A stretch of 64,000 nt of DNA from positions 1 through 64,000 of the forward strand of contig NZ_JAIHON010000005.1 in assembly GCF_021173675.1 (NCBI RefSeq), in the 5' to 3' direction. Numbering within the stretch: position 1 is the first letter of the stretch; each line of letters begins with the position of its first letter. The notes beneath the pieces were generated by a model. It was not told where the DNA came from and did not search any database. It saw nothing but the letters and a program-made list of their open reading frames with translations. The DNA is from Streptomyces lincolnensis (GTDB taxonomy: Bacteria; Actinomycetota; Actinomycetes; Streptomycetales; Streptomycetaceae). This document shows positions 1-8,116 of the stretch, in pieces. The position numbers were made by a program, and so were the translations under genes.

Positions 1-2
1 AG

Positions 3-80
3 TACCCCTTGCCGGAACAGTTCCGCCGGACCGAGGACGGACACCCCCCGACCCGGCCCCGACCCACCCCACAACCGTAG
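3..80 (+). CDS. C-terminal end of an upstream gene (partial)
   Basis: The third forward frame is open from the left edge to a TAG at 78-80 and reads like a coding tail (YPLPEQFRRTEDG...), with mostly G/C third positions in its first 14 codons. The product cannot be identified from about 25 residues. By position it would be the gene before the haem-type ATPase, perhaps a permease or binding protein of the same transporter, but that is only inference. The second frame is also open and overlaps the next start as ATGA, but its third positions are less GC-rich, so I prefer the third frame. Confidence 0.3.
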   Translation, partial: YPLPEQFRRTEDGHPPTRPRPTPQP

Positions 81-147
81 GCGCTACGCACGCCCCCACC
101 GGGGCCGCACAGCGCGCCGCAGGCATCCGACCACCAAGGAACCGATC

Positions 148-969
148 ATGAGACTGCTCCGCCCCCGCCCCACACCCCCACCCCCCTCCGCACCGGGAGA
201 CGTCCTCGCCGAAGCCGAGGGGCTGTGGCTCCGACTCGGTGCCCGTGACGTGCTGCAAGGCGTCGATGTCACCGCCCGAGCCGGCGAGGTGCTCACGCTG
301 GTCGGGCCGAACGGGGCCGGAAAGTCGACGCTCCTCGGCGCCCTCGCCGCCGATCTCCCACCGGCCGACGGAACCGTTCGCATTCTCGGCCGCCCCGCCA
401 CGGAGTGGTCCGCGCCGGAACTCGCCCTGAGGCGAGCGGTGTTGCCGCAGTCGGCCGCCCTGTCGTTCCCTTTCGCGGTGGAGGACGTAGTACGGATGGG
501 CCGCGCCCCCTGGGCAGCGGTGAACCCGGACGGCGACGACCGCGCCGTGGCGGAGGCGATGGCGGCAACCGAGGTGACACGGTTCGCCGCACGCCCCTTC
601 TCCGCGCTCAGCGGCGGCGAGCGCGCCCGGGTCGCCCTCGCACGCGTGCTGGCGCAGCGCGCCCCCCTGCTCCTGCTGGACGAACCGACCGCGGCACTGG
701 ACCTCAAGCACCAGGAGCTGGTGCTGAGGGTGTGCCGGGAGCGGGCGCGAGCCGGGGACGCGGTGGTGGTCGTGCTGCACGACCTGGGACTCGCGGCGGC
801 GTACGCGCACCGGGTGGCGATCCTGCACGAGGGACGCGTGGCGGCCGACGGCCCACCGCGGGAGGTGCTGAAGGGACGGCTGCTGTCCGAGGTCTACGAC
901 CAGCCCGTAGAGGTACTCCCGCACCCCCGGACAGGCGCCCTCCTGGTAACCCCCGAGCGGAACCTTTGA
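148..969 (+). CDS. hmuV: haem/iron ABC transporter ATP-binding protein (HmuV/FecE type)
   Basis: This 273-aa cytoplasmic ATPase would drive import of haem or a ferric complex through a FecCD-type permease encoded outside the window. All ABC motifs are visible: Walker A GPNGAGKST at residues 53-61, a Q-loop glutamine near 101, the signature LSGGE at 154-158, Walker B LLLLDEP at 174-180 and the switch histidine H211. The length fits HmuV-type ATPases. The first 20 residues are a proline-rich extension (PRPTPPPPSAP). The ATG is preceded by AAGGAA. The efe iron-uptake genes and iron-box-like sites immediately downstream support an iron role. The choice of haem over siderophore rests on overall resemblance (SFPFAVEDVVRMGR region) and is less certain than the ATPase call. 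Confidence 0.82.
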   Translation: MRLLRPRPTPPPPSAPGDVLAEAEGLWLRLGARDVLQGVDVTARAGEVLTLVGPNGAGKSTLLGALAADLPPADGTVRILGRPATEWSAPELALRRAVLPQSAALSFPFAVEDVVRMGRAPWAAVNPDGDDRAVAEAMAATEVTRFAARPFSALSGGERARVALARVLAQRAPLLLLDEPTAALDLKHQELVLRVCRERARAGDAVVVVLHDLGLAAAYAHRVAILHEGRVAADGPPREVLKGRLLSEVYDQPVEVLPHPRTGALLVTPERNL

Positions 970-1021
970 ACCTCCTTTGACCGTCCCTTGGTGTCGTTTT
1001 TGAGACATGTACAGGTATGAC

Positions 1022-1060
1022 TCAGGTAAGCCTCAGATAAGTTAGGCCAGCCTTGCCACA
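1022..1060 (+). promoter_or_regulatory. tandem iron-box-like operators upstream of efeO
   Basis: TCAGGTAAGCCTCAGATAA (1022-1040) matches 14 of 19 positions of the actinobacterial DmdR/IdeR-type iron box TTAGGTTAGGCTCACCTAA, and TTAGGCCAGCCTTGCCACA (1042-1060) is a weaker second match about one and a half helical turns downstream. They lie 50-90 bp before the efeO GTG, where an iron-loaded DtxR-family repressor would be expected to block transcription. The consensus is recalled from the family. Binding here is inferred. Confidence 0.6.
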
Positions 1061-1109
1061 CCGCGTGATACCCGTCACGCGGCTTTTCAGCCAGTCCCAG
1101 GAGACCGAC

Positions 1110-2258
1110 GTGCGCCCCTCCAGATTCACCGTCATCACCGCCACCGCCGCGGTGGCGGCCCTGACCGCACTGACGGGCTGCACCGAGAAGAGCAGCGGCG
1201 GAAGCGGCGACCGCGTGATCGACGTGACGGCGACGGACAGCAAGTGCGAGGTCTCCAAGAAGGAGTTCCCGGCAGGCCACGTCGAACTGGCGATCGAGAA
1301 CAAGGGCTCGAAGGTCACCGAGGTCTACATCCTCTTCCCCGACGACCGGATCGTCACCGAGCGCGAGAACATCGGCCCCGGCACCAAGCAGAAGGTCACC
1401 GCCGAGGTGAAGGCCGGCGACTACACGATCGCCTGCAAGCCCGGCATGAAGGGCGACGGCATCCGCCAGTCCGTCAAGGCCACGGGCGGCGGCACGGTGG
1501 CCCAGCGCGACCCGCGCCTGGACAAGGCCGTCGCCTCCTACCGGGCGTACGCCCAGACGCAGGCCGACGAGACGCTGCCGAAGGCCGAGGCGTTCGCGAA
1601 GGCGGTCAAGGACGGCGACATCGAGGCCGCGAAGAAGGCGTACGCGCCCTCCCGCATCGGCTGGGAGCGCACCGAGCCGGTCGCCGAGTCCTTCGGTGAC
1701 ATCGACCCGAAGGTCGACGTCCGCGCGGACGGCCTGGAGGCCGGCCAGAAGTGGACCGGCTGGCACCGCCTGGAGAAGTCCCTCTGGCAGGACAAGAAGA
1801 TCACCGCGGAGGACAAGGCCCTCGCCGACCAGCTGATCGCCGACCTCAAGGACTGGCAGAAGCGGGTGGGCAAGGCCGAGATCACCCCGACCTCGATGGC
1901 CAACGGCGCCAAGGAGCTCCTGGACGAGGTCGCCACCGGCAAGGTCACGGGCGAGGAGGAGCGCTACTCGCACACCGACCTGGTCGACTTCAAGGCCAAC
2001 GTCGAGGGCGCGGAGGAGTCATACAACCTCCTCAAGCCGGTCGCCAAGGAGAACGACCCCGCCCTGGTCACCGAGCTGGACAAGCAGTTCGCGGCACTGA
2101 ACACGCTGCTCGACAAGTACCGCACGGACAAGACGTCGTACGACTTCACGTCCTACGACAAGGTCGGCGACGCGGAGCGCAAGGAGCTGTCGGACGGCGT
2201 CAACGCGCTCGCGGAGCCGCTGTCCAAGCTCGCAGCCGCCGTGGCCACGAAGTCCTGA
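1110..2258 (+). CDS. efeO: EfeO, iron-uptake lipoprotein (cupredoxin + imelysin)
   Basis: This is the extracytoplasmic component of the EfeUOB ferrous/ferric iron system, which binds iron and hands it to the permease EfeU. The start is taken as the GTG at 1110 (VRPSRFTV) because AGGAG sits 6 bp upstream. An earlier in-frame TTG would overlap the second iron box and spoil the signal peptide. The signal peptide ends in a lipobox (LTGC), so the protein should be lipid-anchored outside the membrane. An N-terminal cupredoxin-like region (about residues 30-125) is followed by a lysine-rich imelysin domain, including the segment GWERTEPVAESFGD near residue 175. The length of 382 aa is normal. efeB starts 10 bp after the stop, indicating one operon. 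Confidence 0.9.
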   Translation: MRPSRFTVITATAAVAALTALTGCTEKSSGGSGDRVIDVTATDSKCEVSKKEFPAGHVELAIENKGSKVTEVYILFPDDRIVTERENIGPGTKQKVTAEVKAGDYTIACKPGMKGDGIRQSVKATGGGTVAQRDPRLDKAVASYRAYAQTQADETLPKAEAFAKAVKDGDIEAAKKAYAPSRIGWERTEPVAESFGDIDPKVDVRADGLEAGQKWTGWHRLEKSLWQDKKITAEDKALADQLIADLKDWQKRVGKAEITPTSMANGAKELLDEVATGKVTGEEERYSHTDLVDFKANVEGAEESYNLLKPVAKENDPALVTELDKQFAALNTLLDKYRTDKTSYDFTSYDKVGDAERKELSDGVNALAEPLSKLAAAVATKS

Positions 2259-2268
2259 GGCAGAGGCC

Positions 2269-3573
2269 ATGACGGAATCAGCACCGAACCTGGGACCGAA
2301 CCCAAACCCGGGACCGAACCCCGGACCGCCCCCAAACCCCGATTCACCCCCCTCCCGCCGCACCCTGATCACCTGGGGCGGCGCCGGCCTAGCACTCGGC
2401 GCCGCCACAGCCGGCAGCGCCGTGGCGATGACCCGCACCGGCGACGACATCACCCCGACCGCCGCCTCGACAGGCGCCGCGGTCGACTTCCACGGCCCCC
2501 ACCAGGCAGGCATCGCCACCCCCGTACAGGACAGGCTGCACTTCGCCGCGTTCGACGTGACGACGGACGACCGTGCCGCGTTCGTACGGATGCTGAAGGA
2601 CTGGACGGCCGCAGCGCGCAGGATGACGGCCGGTGAGACGGTGGGCGAGGGCGCCTACGGCGGGCTCGCCGAGGCACCCCCGGACGACACCGGCGAGGCC
2701 CTGGGCCTGAAGCCCTCGCGGCTGACGCTGACGATCGGCTTCGGACCGTCGCTGTTCGAGAAGTTCGACCTCGAGAACAGCCGCCCCGAAGCCCTCGTGG
2801 ACCTCCCGCAGTTCGCCGGCGACAACCTGGACAGGAACCGCAGCGGCGGCGACCTGTGCGTCCAGGCCTGCGCGGACGACCCGCAGGTCGCGGTGCACGC
2901 GATCCGCCAGCTGGCCAGGATCGGCTTCGGCAAGGTCGTCATCAAGTGGTCGCAGCTCGGCTTCGGCAAGACCTCCTCGACGACGCCCGACGCCCAGACC
3001 CCGCGCAACCTGATGGGCTTCAAGGACGGCACCCGCAACATCGCGGGCACCGAGACCGACCGCCTGAAGAAGTTCGTGTGGGTGGACGGCAAGGACGGCC
3101 CCGACTGGATGACCGGCGGCTCGTACCTCGTCGCCCGCCGCATCCGGATGCACATCGAGACCTGGGACCGCACCTCGCTGAAGGAGCAGGAGGACATCTT
3201 CGGCCGCGACAAGGGCGAGGGCGCGCCCGTGGGCAGGGCGAAGGAGCGCGACGAGCCGTTCCTGAAGGCGATGCTGCCCGACGCACACGTCCGGCTCGCA
3301 CACCCCGACTCCAACCACGGGGCGACCATCCTGCGCCGCGGCTACTCCTTCACCGACGGCACGGACGGCCTCGGCCGCCTGGACGCGGGCCTGTTCTTCC
3401 TGGCGTACCAGAGGGACGTACGCGAAGGCTTCATCCGGATCCAGCGCAACCTGGCGCTCGACGCCCTCAACGAATACATCCAGCACGTGGGTTCGGCGGT
3501 GTTCGCGATCCCGCCCGGCGTCCGCGACAAGGACGACTGGTGGGGCAGCACACTGTTCGGCAAGGAGGCCTGA
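2269..3573 (+). CDS. efeB: EfeB, Tat-exported DyP-type haem peroxidase/deferrochelatase
   Basis: This 434-aa member of the dye-decolourising peroxidase family oxidises Fe(II) or releases iron from haem for uptake by EfeU. A twin-arginine motif SRRTLITW (about residues 27-34) and a hydrophobic stretch show folded export by Tat. The DyP hallmark GFKDGTRN (about 246-253) carries the catalytic aspartate. The segment DSNHGATILRRGYSF (about 345-359) contains the likely proximal haem histidine and a conserved arginine. Odd feature: before the Tat motif the protein has a Pro/Asn/Gly repeat (GPNPNPGPNPGPPPNP) encoded by near-repeated DNA, which lengthens the n-region. It lies between efeO (10-bp gap) and efeU (6-bp gap). 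Confidence 0.92.
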   Translation: MTESAPNLGPNPNPGPNPGPPPNPDSPPSRRTLITWGGAGLALGAATAGSAVAMTRTGDDITPTAASTGAAVDFHGPHQAGIATPVQDRLHFAAFDVTTDDRAAFVRMLKDWTAAARRMTAGETVGEGAYGGLAEAPPDDTGEALGLKPSRLTLTIGFGPSLFEKFDLENSRPEALVDLPQFAGDNLDRNRSGGDLCVQACADDPQVAVHAIRQLARIGFGKVVIKWSQLGFGKTSSTTPDAQTPRNLMGFKDGTRNIAGTETDRLKKFVWVDGKDGPDWMTGGSYLVARRIRMHIETWDRTSLKEQEDIFGRDKGEGAPVGRAKERDEPFLKAMLPDAHVRLAHPDSNHGATILRRGYSFTDGTDGLGRLDAGLFFLAYQRDVREGFIRIQRNLALDALNEYIQHVGSAVFAIPPGVRDKDDWWGSTLFGKEA

Positions 3574-3579
3574 GCGACC

Positions 3580-4452
3580 GTGTTCTCCAACTACCTGATC
3601 GGTCTGCGCGAGGGCCTGGAGGCCGGCCTCGTCGTCTGCATCCTCATCGCCTACCTGGTCAAGACCGACCGCCGGGACGCCCTGAAGCCGATCTGGATCG
3701 GCATCGGCGTGGCGGTCGCGCTCGCCCTCGGCTTCGGCTGCGCGCTCGAATTCGGCTCCCAGGAGCTGACGTTCGAGGCGCAGGAGGCGCTCGGCGGCTC
3801 GCTGTCGATCCTGGCGGTCGGCCTGGTGACGTGGATGGTGTTCTGGATGCGGCGCACCGCCCGGCACCTGAGGTCCGAGCTGCACGGCAAGCTGGACGCG
3901 GCGCTCCAGATGGGCACCGGGGCCCTGGTCGCCACCGCCTTCCTCGCGGTGGGCCGCGAGGGCCTGGAGACGGCCCTGTTCGTGTGGGCGTCGGTGCGCG
4001 CGGCCGGGGACGGCACCCCGCGCCCGCTGCTCGGCGTCGCCCTGGGCATCGCCACGGCGGTCGTGCTGGGCTGGCTGTTCTACCGCGGGGCGCTGAGGAT
4101 CAACCTGGCCAAGTTCTTCACCTGGACCGGCGGGATGCTCGTCGTCGTGGCGGCGGGTGTGCTGGCGTACGGCTTCCACGACCTGCAGGAGGCGGACTGG
4201 CTGCCGGGCCTGACGAACAAGGCCTTCGACATCAGCGGGACCATCCCGCCGGACAGCTGGTACGGCACGCTCCTCAAGGGTGTGTTCAACTTCCAGCCGG
4301 ATCCGACGGTCCTCCAGGTCACGGTGTGGCTGCTGTACCTGATCCCGACGCTCGCGCTCTTCCTCGCCCCGGTAGGGTTCGCCTCCGGGAAGGGGAAGGT
4401 GAAGGAACCTGATGAGCAGGGATCGCGGCCCTCGAAGGCTCCGCAGTCTTGA
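3580..4452 (+). CDS. efeU: EfeU, FTR1-family iron permease
   Basis: This is the high-affinity iron permease that works with EfeO and EfeB. The 290-aa protein is mostly hydrophobic with about seven membrane segments. It carries the two REGLE iron-translocation motifs that define FTR1/EfeU: LREGLEAGL near residues 9-17 and GREGLETALF near 126-135. The GTG start gives an N-terminus (MFSNYLIGLREGLEAG) that places the first motif at the very beginning, as is usual. The C-terminus is a charged cytoplasmic tail (GKGKVKEPDEQG...). The last 41 bp overlap the following lipoprotein gene, which suggests translational coupling. Confidence 0.92.
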   Translation: MFSNYLIGLREGLEAGLVVCILIAYLVKTDRRDALKPIWIGIGVAVALALGFGCALEFGSQELTFEAQEALGGSLSILAVGLVTWMVFWMRRTARHLRSELHGKLDAALQMGTGALVATAFLAVGREGLETALFVWASVRAAGDGTPRPLLGVALGIATAVVLGWLFYRGALRINLAKFFTWTGGMLVVVAAGVLAYGFHDLQEADWLPGLTNKAFDISGTIPPDSWYGTLLKGVFNFQPDPTVLQVTVWLLYLIPTLALFLAPVGFASGKGKVKEPDEQGSRPSKAPQS

Positions 4453-5416
4453 CCGGAGCGCACTGATAGCGGCTTCACTGACCGCTTTGTCGTTGACGAC
4501 GAGCGGATGCGTCGTGGTGCACGGAGAGCGGGAGGTGCTGCCCTCGGCCACGAAGGCGGAGGCCGCCGAGGCGCTCCGGCAGTTCACGACCGCGTACAAC
4601 AAGGCGGACAAGGAGTACGACAGTTCGCTGGACTCCGACCATGTCACCGGCGCCCTCTCCGCCATCGACGCGGCCCGGCTGAAGGCCGGCGCCAAGAACA
4701 ACCCGGGCGGCAACCCGAACCACACGCCGCTGGAGTTGTCGGACGCGAAGTTCACGATCCCCAAGAAGGCGGGCTGGCCGCGCTGGTTCGTCGCCGACGC
4801 GGCCGGCAACAAGGGCGGCAGCGCGCGCTGGCTGCTGGTGTTCACGCGCAACGGCCTGGACGAGCCGTGGGAAGCGGCGTATCTGACGCTGGTGGCGCCG
4901 GACAGGATCCCGGAGTTCAAGCAGGACAAGGACGGCTGGGCCGAGGCCGTGCCCGCGAACTCCACGGAACTGTCCGCCACGCCCGGCGGCTTGAGCAAGG
5001 ACTACACCGCGTATCTGGAGAGCGGCGCCGGGGACGTCTTCGCGGAGGGTGCCCAGACCAGCGTGTGGCGCGCGGACCGGAAGAGGAACGCCAAGAAGCC
5101 GGGCCTGGCCACGCAGTACATCGACGAGCCGCTGTCCGGCGGCGACTACGCGCCGCTCGCGGTGCGCACGAAGGACGGCGGGGCGCTGGTGTTCTTCGCC
5201 TCACGGCACTTCGTGAAGCAGACGGCCTACCCGGGTTCCTCGCTCCCGGCGCAGACCTCCGACGTGCTCGCCCTGACGACCGGTGAGATCAAGCAGTCGC
5301 TCACCATGGAGATCGTCTCCAACCAGGTCGCCCTGGACCCGGCGAAGGGCGCGAGCGACGAGCAGGTGTCGGTGCTGGGACGGATCGAGGGGCTGACGTC
5401 GGCGCAGGGCTCGTAA
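4412..5416 (+). CDS. hypothetical secreted lipoprotein, distal gene of the efe operon
   Basis: The 334-aa product has a positively charged N-terminus (RGPRRLRSLDRS), a hydrophobic core and a lipobox (SGC at about residues 31-33), so it should be a membrane-anchored extracytoplasmic lipoprotein. No metal-binding or enzymatic motif is recognisable. The mature part is polar with many Lys/Asp/Ala and a GGxxKDYTAYLESG-like segment in the middle. It starts inside the end of efeU in another frame with GAAGGA upstream, so it is probably expressed with the iron operon. A role in iron uptake is guilt by association only. A conserved actinobacterial lipoprotein of unknown function is the safest description. 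Confidence 0.7.
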   Translation: MSRDRGPRRLRSLDRSALIAASLTALSLTTSGCVVVHGEREVLPSATKAEAAEALRQFTTAYNKADKEYDSSLDSDHVTGALSAIDAARLKAGAKNNPGGNPNHTPLELSDAKFTIPKKAGWPRWFVADAAGNKGGSARWLLVFTRNGLDEPWEAAYLTLVAPDRIPEFKQDKDGWAEAVPANSTELSATPGGLSKDYTAYLESGAGDVFAEGAQTSVWRADRKRNAKKPGLATQYIDEPLSGGDYAPLAVRTKDGGALVFFASRHFVKQTAYPGSSLPAQTSDVLALTTGEIKQSLTMEIVSNQVALDPAKGASDEQVSVLGRIEGLTSAQGS

Positions 5417-5420
5417 AGGA

Positions 5421-5444
5421 CCTGAACCTGAACCTGAACCTGAC
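5421..5444 (+). repeat. 6-bp tandem repeat (CCTGAA) x4
   Basis: Four consecutive CCTGAA/CCTGAC units directly follow the lipoprotein stop codon. They form no hairpin and have no evident function, and probably arose by slippage. Confidence 0.6.
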
Positions 5445-5460
5445 GCCTTGACGACGGGCC

Positions 5461-6198
5461 CTAGCGGCGCAGGGGCCAGGCCGCGTTCGTGTGGTCGGGT
5501 TCCTCGCCGGCGTAGCGGGCGCAGGAGTCGGTGAGGACTTCGAGGAGGGTCAGCGGGTCGGGCAGCGGGTGTTCGAGGCCGCGGACCCAGTGCACGCTGT
5601 GGCCGTCGTCGCCGGGCAGCCGGGCGGGCGGGACGAGGACGTAGGAGCCGCGGCAGTGCCAGCGCAGGCCCGGGTGCTCGTCCATCGTCTCGGGGTGGCA
5701 GTCCAGTTCGCACGGCCACCACTCGTCCTCGTCCTCGGGGGTGCCGCGGGTGAGGGTGAAGAACAGCAGCCGGCCGTCGTCGCTCTCGGCGACCGGGCCG
5801 ACCTCGATACCGGAGTCGAGCAGCCGCTCCAGGGCCTGGCGGCCGGCCTCCAGGGGGACGTCCAGGACGTCGTGGACCATGCCGGTCGCGGTGATGAAGT
5901 TGGCCTGCGGCTGATGCCGGGCCCAGCGCTCGATCTGGGCGCGGTCGGTGGTCGACTGGGTCTGCCAGGCGAACGACACCGGGTGCCGGGCGGGGGTGGG
6001 ACAGCCGACGCGGTCGCAGGAACAGCCGTAGCCGGGGGCGGGATACGCGGCGGGGGCGAGCGGCAGGCCCGCCTCGGCGGCTGCCAGCAGCAGGGGCTCC
6101 CGGCCGCTGTCGTCGGCGGCCTCCTTGGGGCGGCGGCCCCGCAGCCACTGGGAGAGTTTGCCCTGCCGGCCGGTGCGGCCACCGAACTCCGCGCTCAT
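5461..6198 (-). CDS. Prim-Pol-like (bifunctional DNA primase/polymerase N-terminal) protein
   Basis: The 245-aa product resembles the stand-alone Prim-Pol-type proteins common in Streptomyces. Features include LPLAPAAYPAPGYGCSCDRVGCPTPARHP (a cysteine-bearing segment near residues 40-70), Q(S)TTDRAQIERWA and ANFITATGMVHDVLDVPLEAGR, which correspond to the small-residue and acidic core of the family. Start chosen at the ATG at 6198 because the reverse strand has GAGGAG just before it. An upstream extension would be out of character. Whether the catalytic acidic residues are complete cannot be settled by eye, and members of this clade are often annotated only as conserved hypothetical. It is divergent from the GDPD gene. 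Confidence 0.6.
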   Translation of the reverse strand: MSAEFGGRTGRQGKLSQWLRGRRPKEAADDSGREPLLLAAAEAGLPLAPAAYPAPGYGCSCDRVGCPTPARHPVSFAWQTQSTTDRAQIERWARHQPQANFITATGMVHDVLDVPLEAGRQALERLLDSGIEVGPVAESDDGRLLFFTLTRGTPEDEDEWWPCELDCHPETMDEHPGLRWHCRGSYVLVPPARLPGDDGHSVHWVRGLEHPLPDPLTLLEVLTDSCARYAGEEPDHTNAAWPLRR

Positions 6199-6368
6199 CA
6201 ATCTCCTCGCCTCGCTGTCGTGCGGAACAGCATGCCCTATGGTCCCACCATCGTGCGCTTCGGGGGGCCGTAGCCGACAACAGGGGTACGTGGGACGCGG
6301 GGTGGCGCGCACCGGGATCGAGTGTCATTGCGCGCTTTATCGCGATTTACCGTCCTACCGTTGTCGGC

Positions 6369-7229
6369 ATGGTCACATGGATCGTGTCGACGGGCCTGGC
6401 CGCCGCGGCTTTCATGGTCCCGTCGGCTCTCGTGGTCCCGTCGGCCCTCGCGGGGCCGGTCGGACCGATGCCCCTGGAGTGGGGCGGCGGCCCCCTGACG
6501 GTGGACGCGCTCCCCCGCGTCACCTACGTCGCCCATCGCGGCGGCGCCCGCGAGGTCCCCGAGAACAGCATGCCGGGCCTGATGGCGGCCTATGCGCGCG
6601 GTACGGCGCAGGTGCTGGACGCCGACACCCGCATGCTGCGCGACGGCACGCTGGTGGTGATGCACGATCCGACGCTGAACCGGACGACGTTCGCGGGCGG
6701 CGCGGTGGGCGGACTGGACGTGCGGGAGTGGCGGGGGATGCGGCTGCGGCCCCGGGCCTCGCTGCCGGGGAGCTGGCGGTCGGAGCGGCCGCCGACGGTG
6801 GCCGAGGTGCTGGATCGTTTCGGCGGGCGGATCGTGCTGATGCTGGAGGCGAAGGACCCGCGGAGCCTGGAGCGGCTGGCGGGGCTGGTCCGGGCCCGGG
6901 GGCTGACCCGCTCGGTCTTCGTCAACTCCAACGATCCCGCCGTGGCCCGGCACGCCCACCGGCTGGGCCTGCTCGCCCAGTTGTGGCGCTCGGCGGAGCA
7001 GCTGCGCCGGGACCGCCCCGAGCGCTGGCGGACCTTCGTCGACCTGCTCGACGTCGACGTCAACGCCCGGGACGCGGACCTGGTCCGGGCCGTGCGCTCG
7101 GGCATCCCCCGGGTGTGGGCGCACACCGTGGTGACACCCCGGCAGCGGGACCGGGCGCTCGCGCTGGGCTGCGACGGCATCATCACGGACGCGCCGGGGC
7201 GGCTGGCACGGGGTCCGGGGCAGGACTAG
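6369..7229 (+). CDS. secreted glycerophosphodiester phosphodiesterase
   Basis: This enzyme hydrolyses glycerophosphodiesters to glycerol 3-phosphate and an alcohol, typically to scavenge phosphate and lipid headgroups outside the cell. The first about 30 residues form a signal peptide ending near SALAG. The GDPD signature follows: VAHRGGAREVPENS (about residues 56-69) and the metal/catalytic segment LDADTRMLRDGTLVVMHDPTLNRTT (about 85-109), with conserved H-R-G, E-N, D-x-D and H-D. Length 286 aa is standard. Its TAG overlaps the stop of the convergent TetR gene (CTAG at 7226-7229). Confidence 0.9.
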   Translation: MVTWIVSTGLAAAAFMVPSALVVPSALAGPVGPMPLEWGGGPLTVDALPRVTYVAHRGGAREVPENSMPGLMAAYARGTAQVLDADTRMLRDGTLVVMHDPTLNRTTFAGGAVGGLDVREWRGMRLRPRASLPGSWRSERPPTVAEVLDRFGGRIVLMLEAKDPRSLERLAGLVRARGLTRSVFVNSNDPAVARHAHRLGLLAQLWRSAEQLRRDRPERWRTFVDLLDVDVNARDADLVRAVRSGIPRVWAHTVVTPRQRDRALALGCDGIITDAPGRLARGPGQD

Positions 7230-7843
7230 CGGGGCGCGATGCCGTGGAGGGCGTAGTCGACGAGGGTGTCGGTGTACTCGTACGTGATGGGACCCGTGTA
7301 CTGCAGCCAGCGCTGGGCGAGGGGGGAGACCCAGAGTTCGAGGGCGATGCGGGGGTCGATGTCCTGGCGGACCTGGCCGGCGGCCTGGGCGGCGCGCACG
7401 CGGTCGACGTACAGCTGGAGCGAGGGTTCGAGGAGCTTGGTGATCATGACGCGGCCCAGTTGCTCGTTGACCACGCCTTCGGCGGCCAGGGCGCGGGACG
7501 GGATCTCGAAGCGGGGGTCCTTGAGCTGGTCGACGGTCAGGCGCAGGACGGCCTTGAGGTCGGCGGCCAGGTCGCCGGTGTCCGGGATCACGAAGTCGTA
7601 CTCCCCGCCCGCCTCCCGGGACGCCTGCTCGCTCAGGTCGAGGAACGCCTCCAGCAGGACGTCCGCCTTCGACGACCACCAGCGGTAGATCGTCTGTTTG
7701 CCGACTCCGGCGCGGGCGGCGATGCCCTCGATGGTCGTCCTGGGGTAGCCGATCTCACCGACGAGGGCGAGGGCGGCGTCGTAGATCGCGCGGCGGGACT
7801 TCTCGCTGCGGCGGCTGGCGTCGGGGGTGGGCTGCGTGGCCAT
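7226..7843 (-). CDS. TetR/AcrR-family transcriptional regulator
   Basis: The 205-aa protein starts at ATG 7843 (MATQPTPDASRRSEK). The DNA-binding domain occupies residues 12-60 with the classic helix-turn-helix core IEGIAARAGVGKQTIYRWWSSKADV. The C-terminal ligand/dimer domain is unremarkable for the family. The ligand is unknown. It is probably autoregulated through the small inverted repeat at 7866-7880, 23 bp upstream of its start. It is convergent with the GDPD gene and has no partner gene on the other side, because the space upstream is filled by an intergenic repeat. Confidence 0.88.
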   Translation of the reverse strand: MATQPTPDASRRSEKSRRAIYDAALALVGEIGYPRTTIEGIAARAGVGKQTIYRWWSSKADVLLEAFLDLSEQASREAGGEYDFVIPDTGDLAADLKAVLRLTVDQLKDPRFEIPSRALAAEGVVNEQLGRVMITKLLEPSLQLYVDRVRAAQAAGQVRQDIDPRIALELWVSPLAQRWLQYTGPITYEYTDTLVDYALHGIAPR

Positions 7844-7865
7844 GGGTCGACGGTAACAGGGGGGT

Positions 7866-7880
7866 GAGACGGGGCGTCTC
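7866..7880. promoter_or_regulatory. candidate TetR operator
   Basis: GAGAC-N5-GTCTC is a short perfect inverted repeat 23-37 bp upstream of the tetR-type start codon, a usual place for an autoregulatory operator. The arms are only 5 bp long, so a chance occurrence is possible. Confidence 0.35.
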
Positions 7881-7906
7881 GCGACGGGGCGCCCGGAGAC
7901 TTCTTT

Positions 7907-8110
7907 CGCCCCCGCCGCCCCTACCCGTCCCATCCCTGGGGGCTGCGCCCCCAGACCCCCTTGTCGGCCCTGAAGGGGCCTCGTCCTCAAACGCCGGACG
8001 GGCTGAGAAACCCAGGGGCGCGGGGCTGTGCTGAATATGCGGCTACCGCCGCGCGGGCGCGACCAGCCCCCACCCACCCACAGATCGGGGTCGAAAGGGC
8101 GGAGCCCCTG
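7907..8110. repeat. dispersed intergenic repeat, copy 1 (right end altered)
   Basis: This segment shares its order of blocks with 9146-9399: a CGCCCCCGCCGCCCC arm, a CTGGGGG...CCCCCAG hairpin, TGTCGGCCCTGAAGGGGCC, an AAACGCCGGACGGGCTG block, GGGGCGCGGGG and ATCGGGGTCGAA-GGGCGGAGCCCCTG. The closing inverted arm present in the other copy is missing here, where the Rsm22 gene begins. It fills the gap between tetR and the Rsm22 gene. Related GC-rich repeats are common between Streptomyces genes, and function is unknown. Confidence 0.75.
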
Positions 8111-8116
8111 GCGGCG

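Noticed and set aside
2389..4998. Very long open frame (869 codons) on the reverse strand
   Set aside because: It runs antisense to efeB, efeU and the lipoprotein gene, and its translation is low-complexity Arg/Glu/Val typical of shadow frames in GC-rich coding DNA.
5421..5444. CCTGAA x4 considered as a CRISPR-like or regulatory array
   Set aside because: Units are only 6 bp with no spacers and no palindromic structure.
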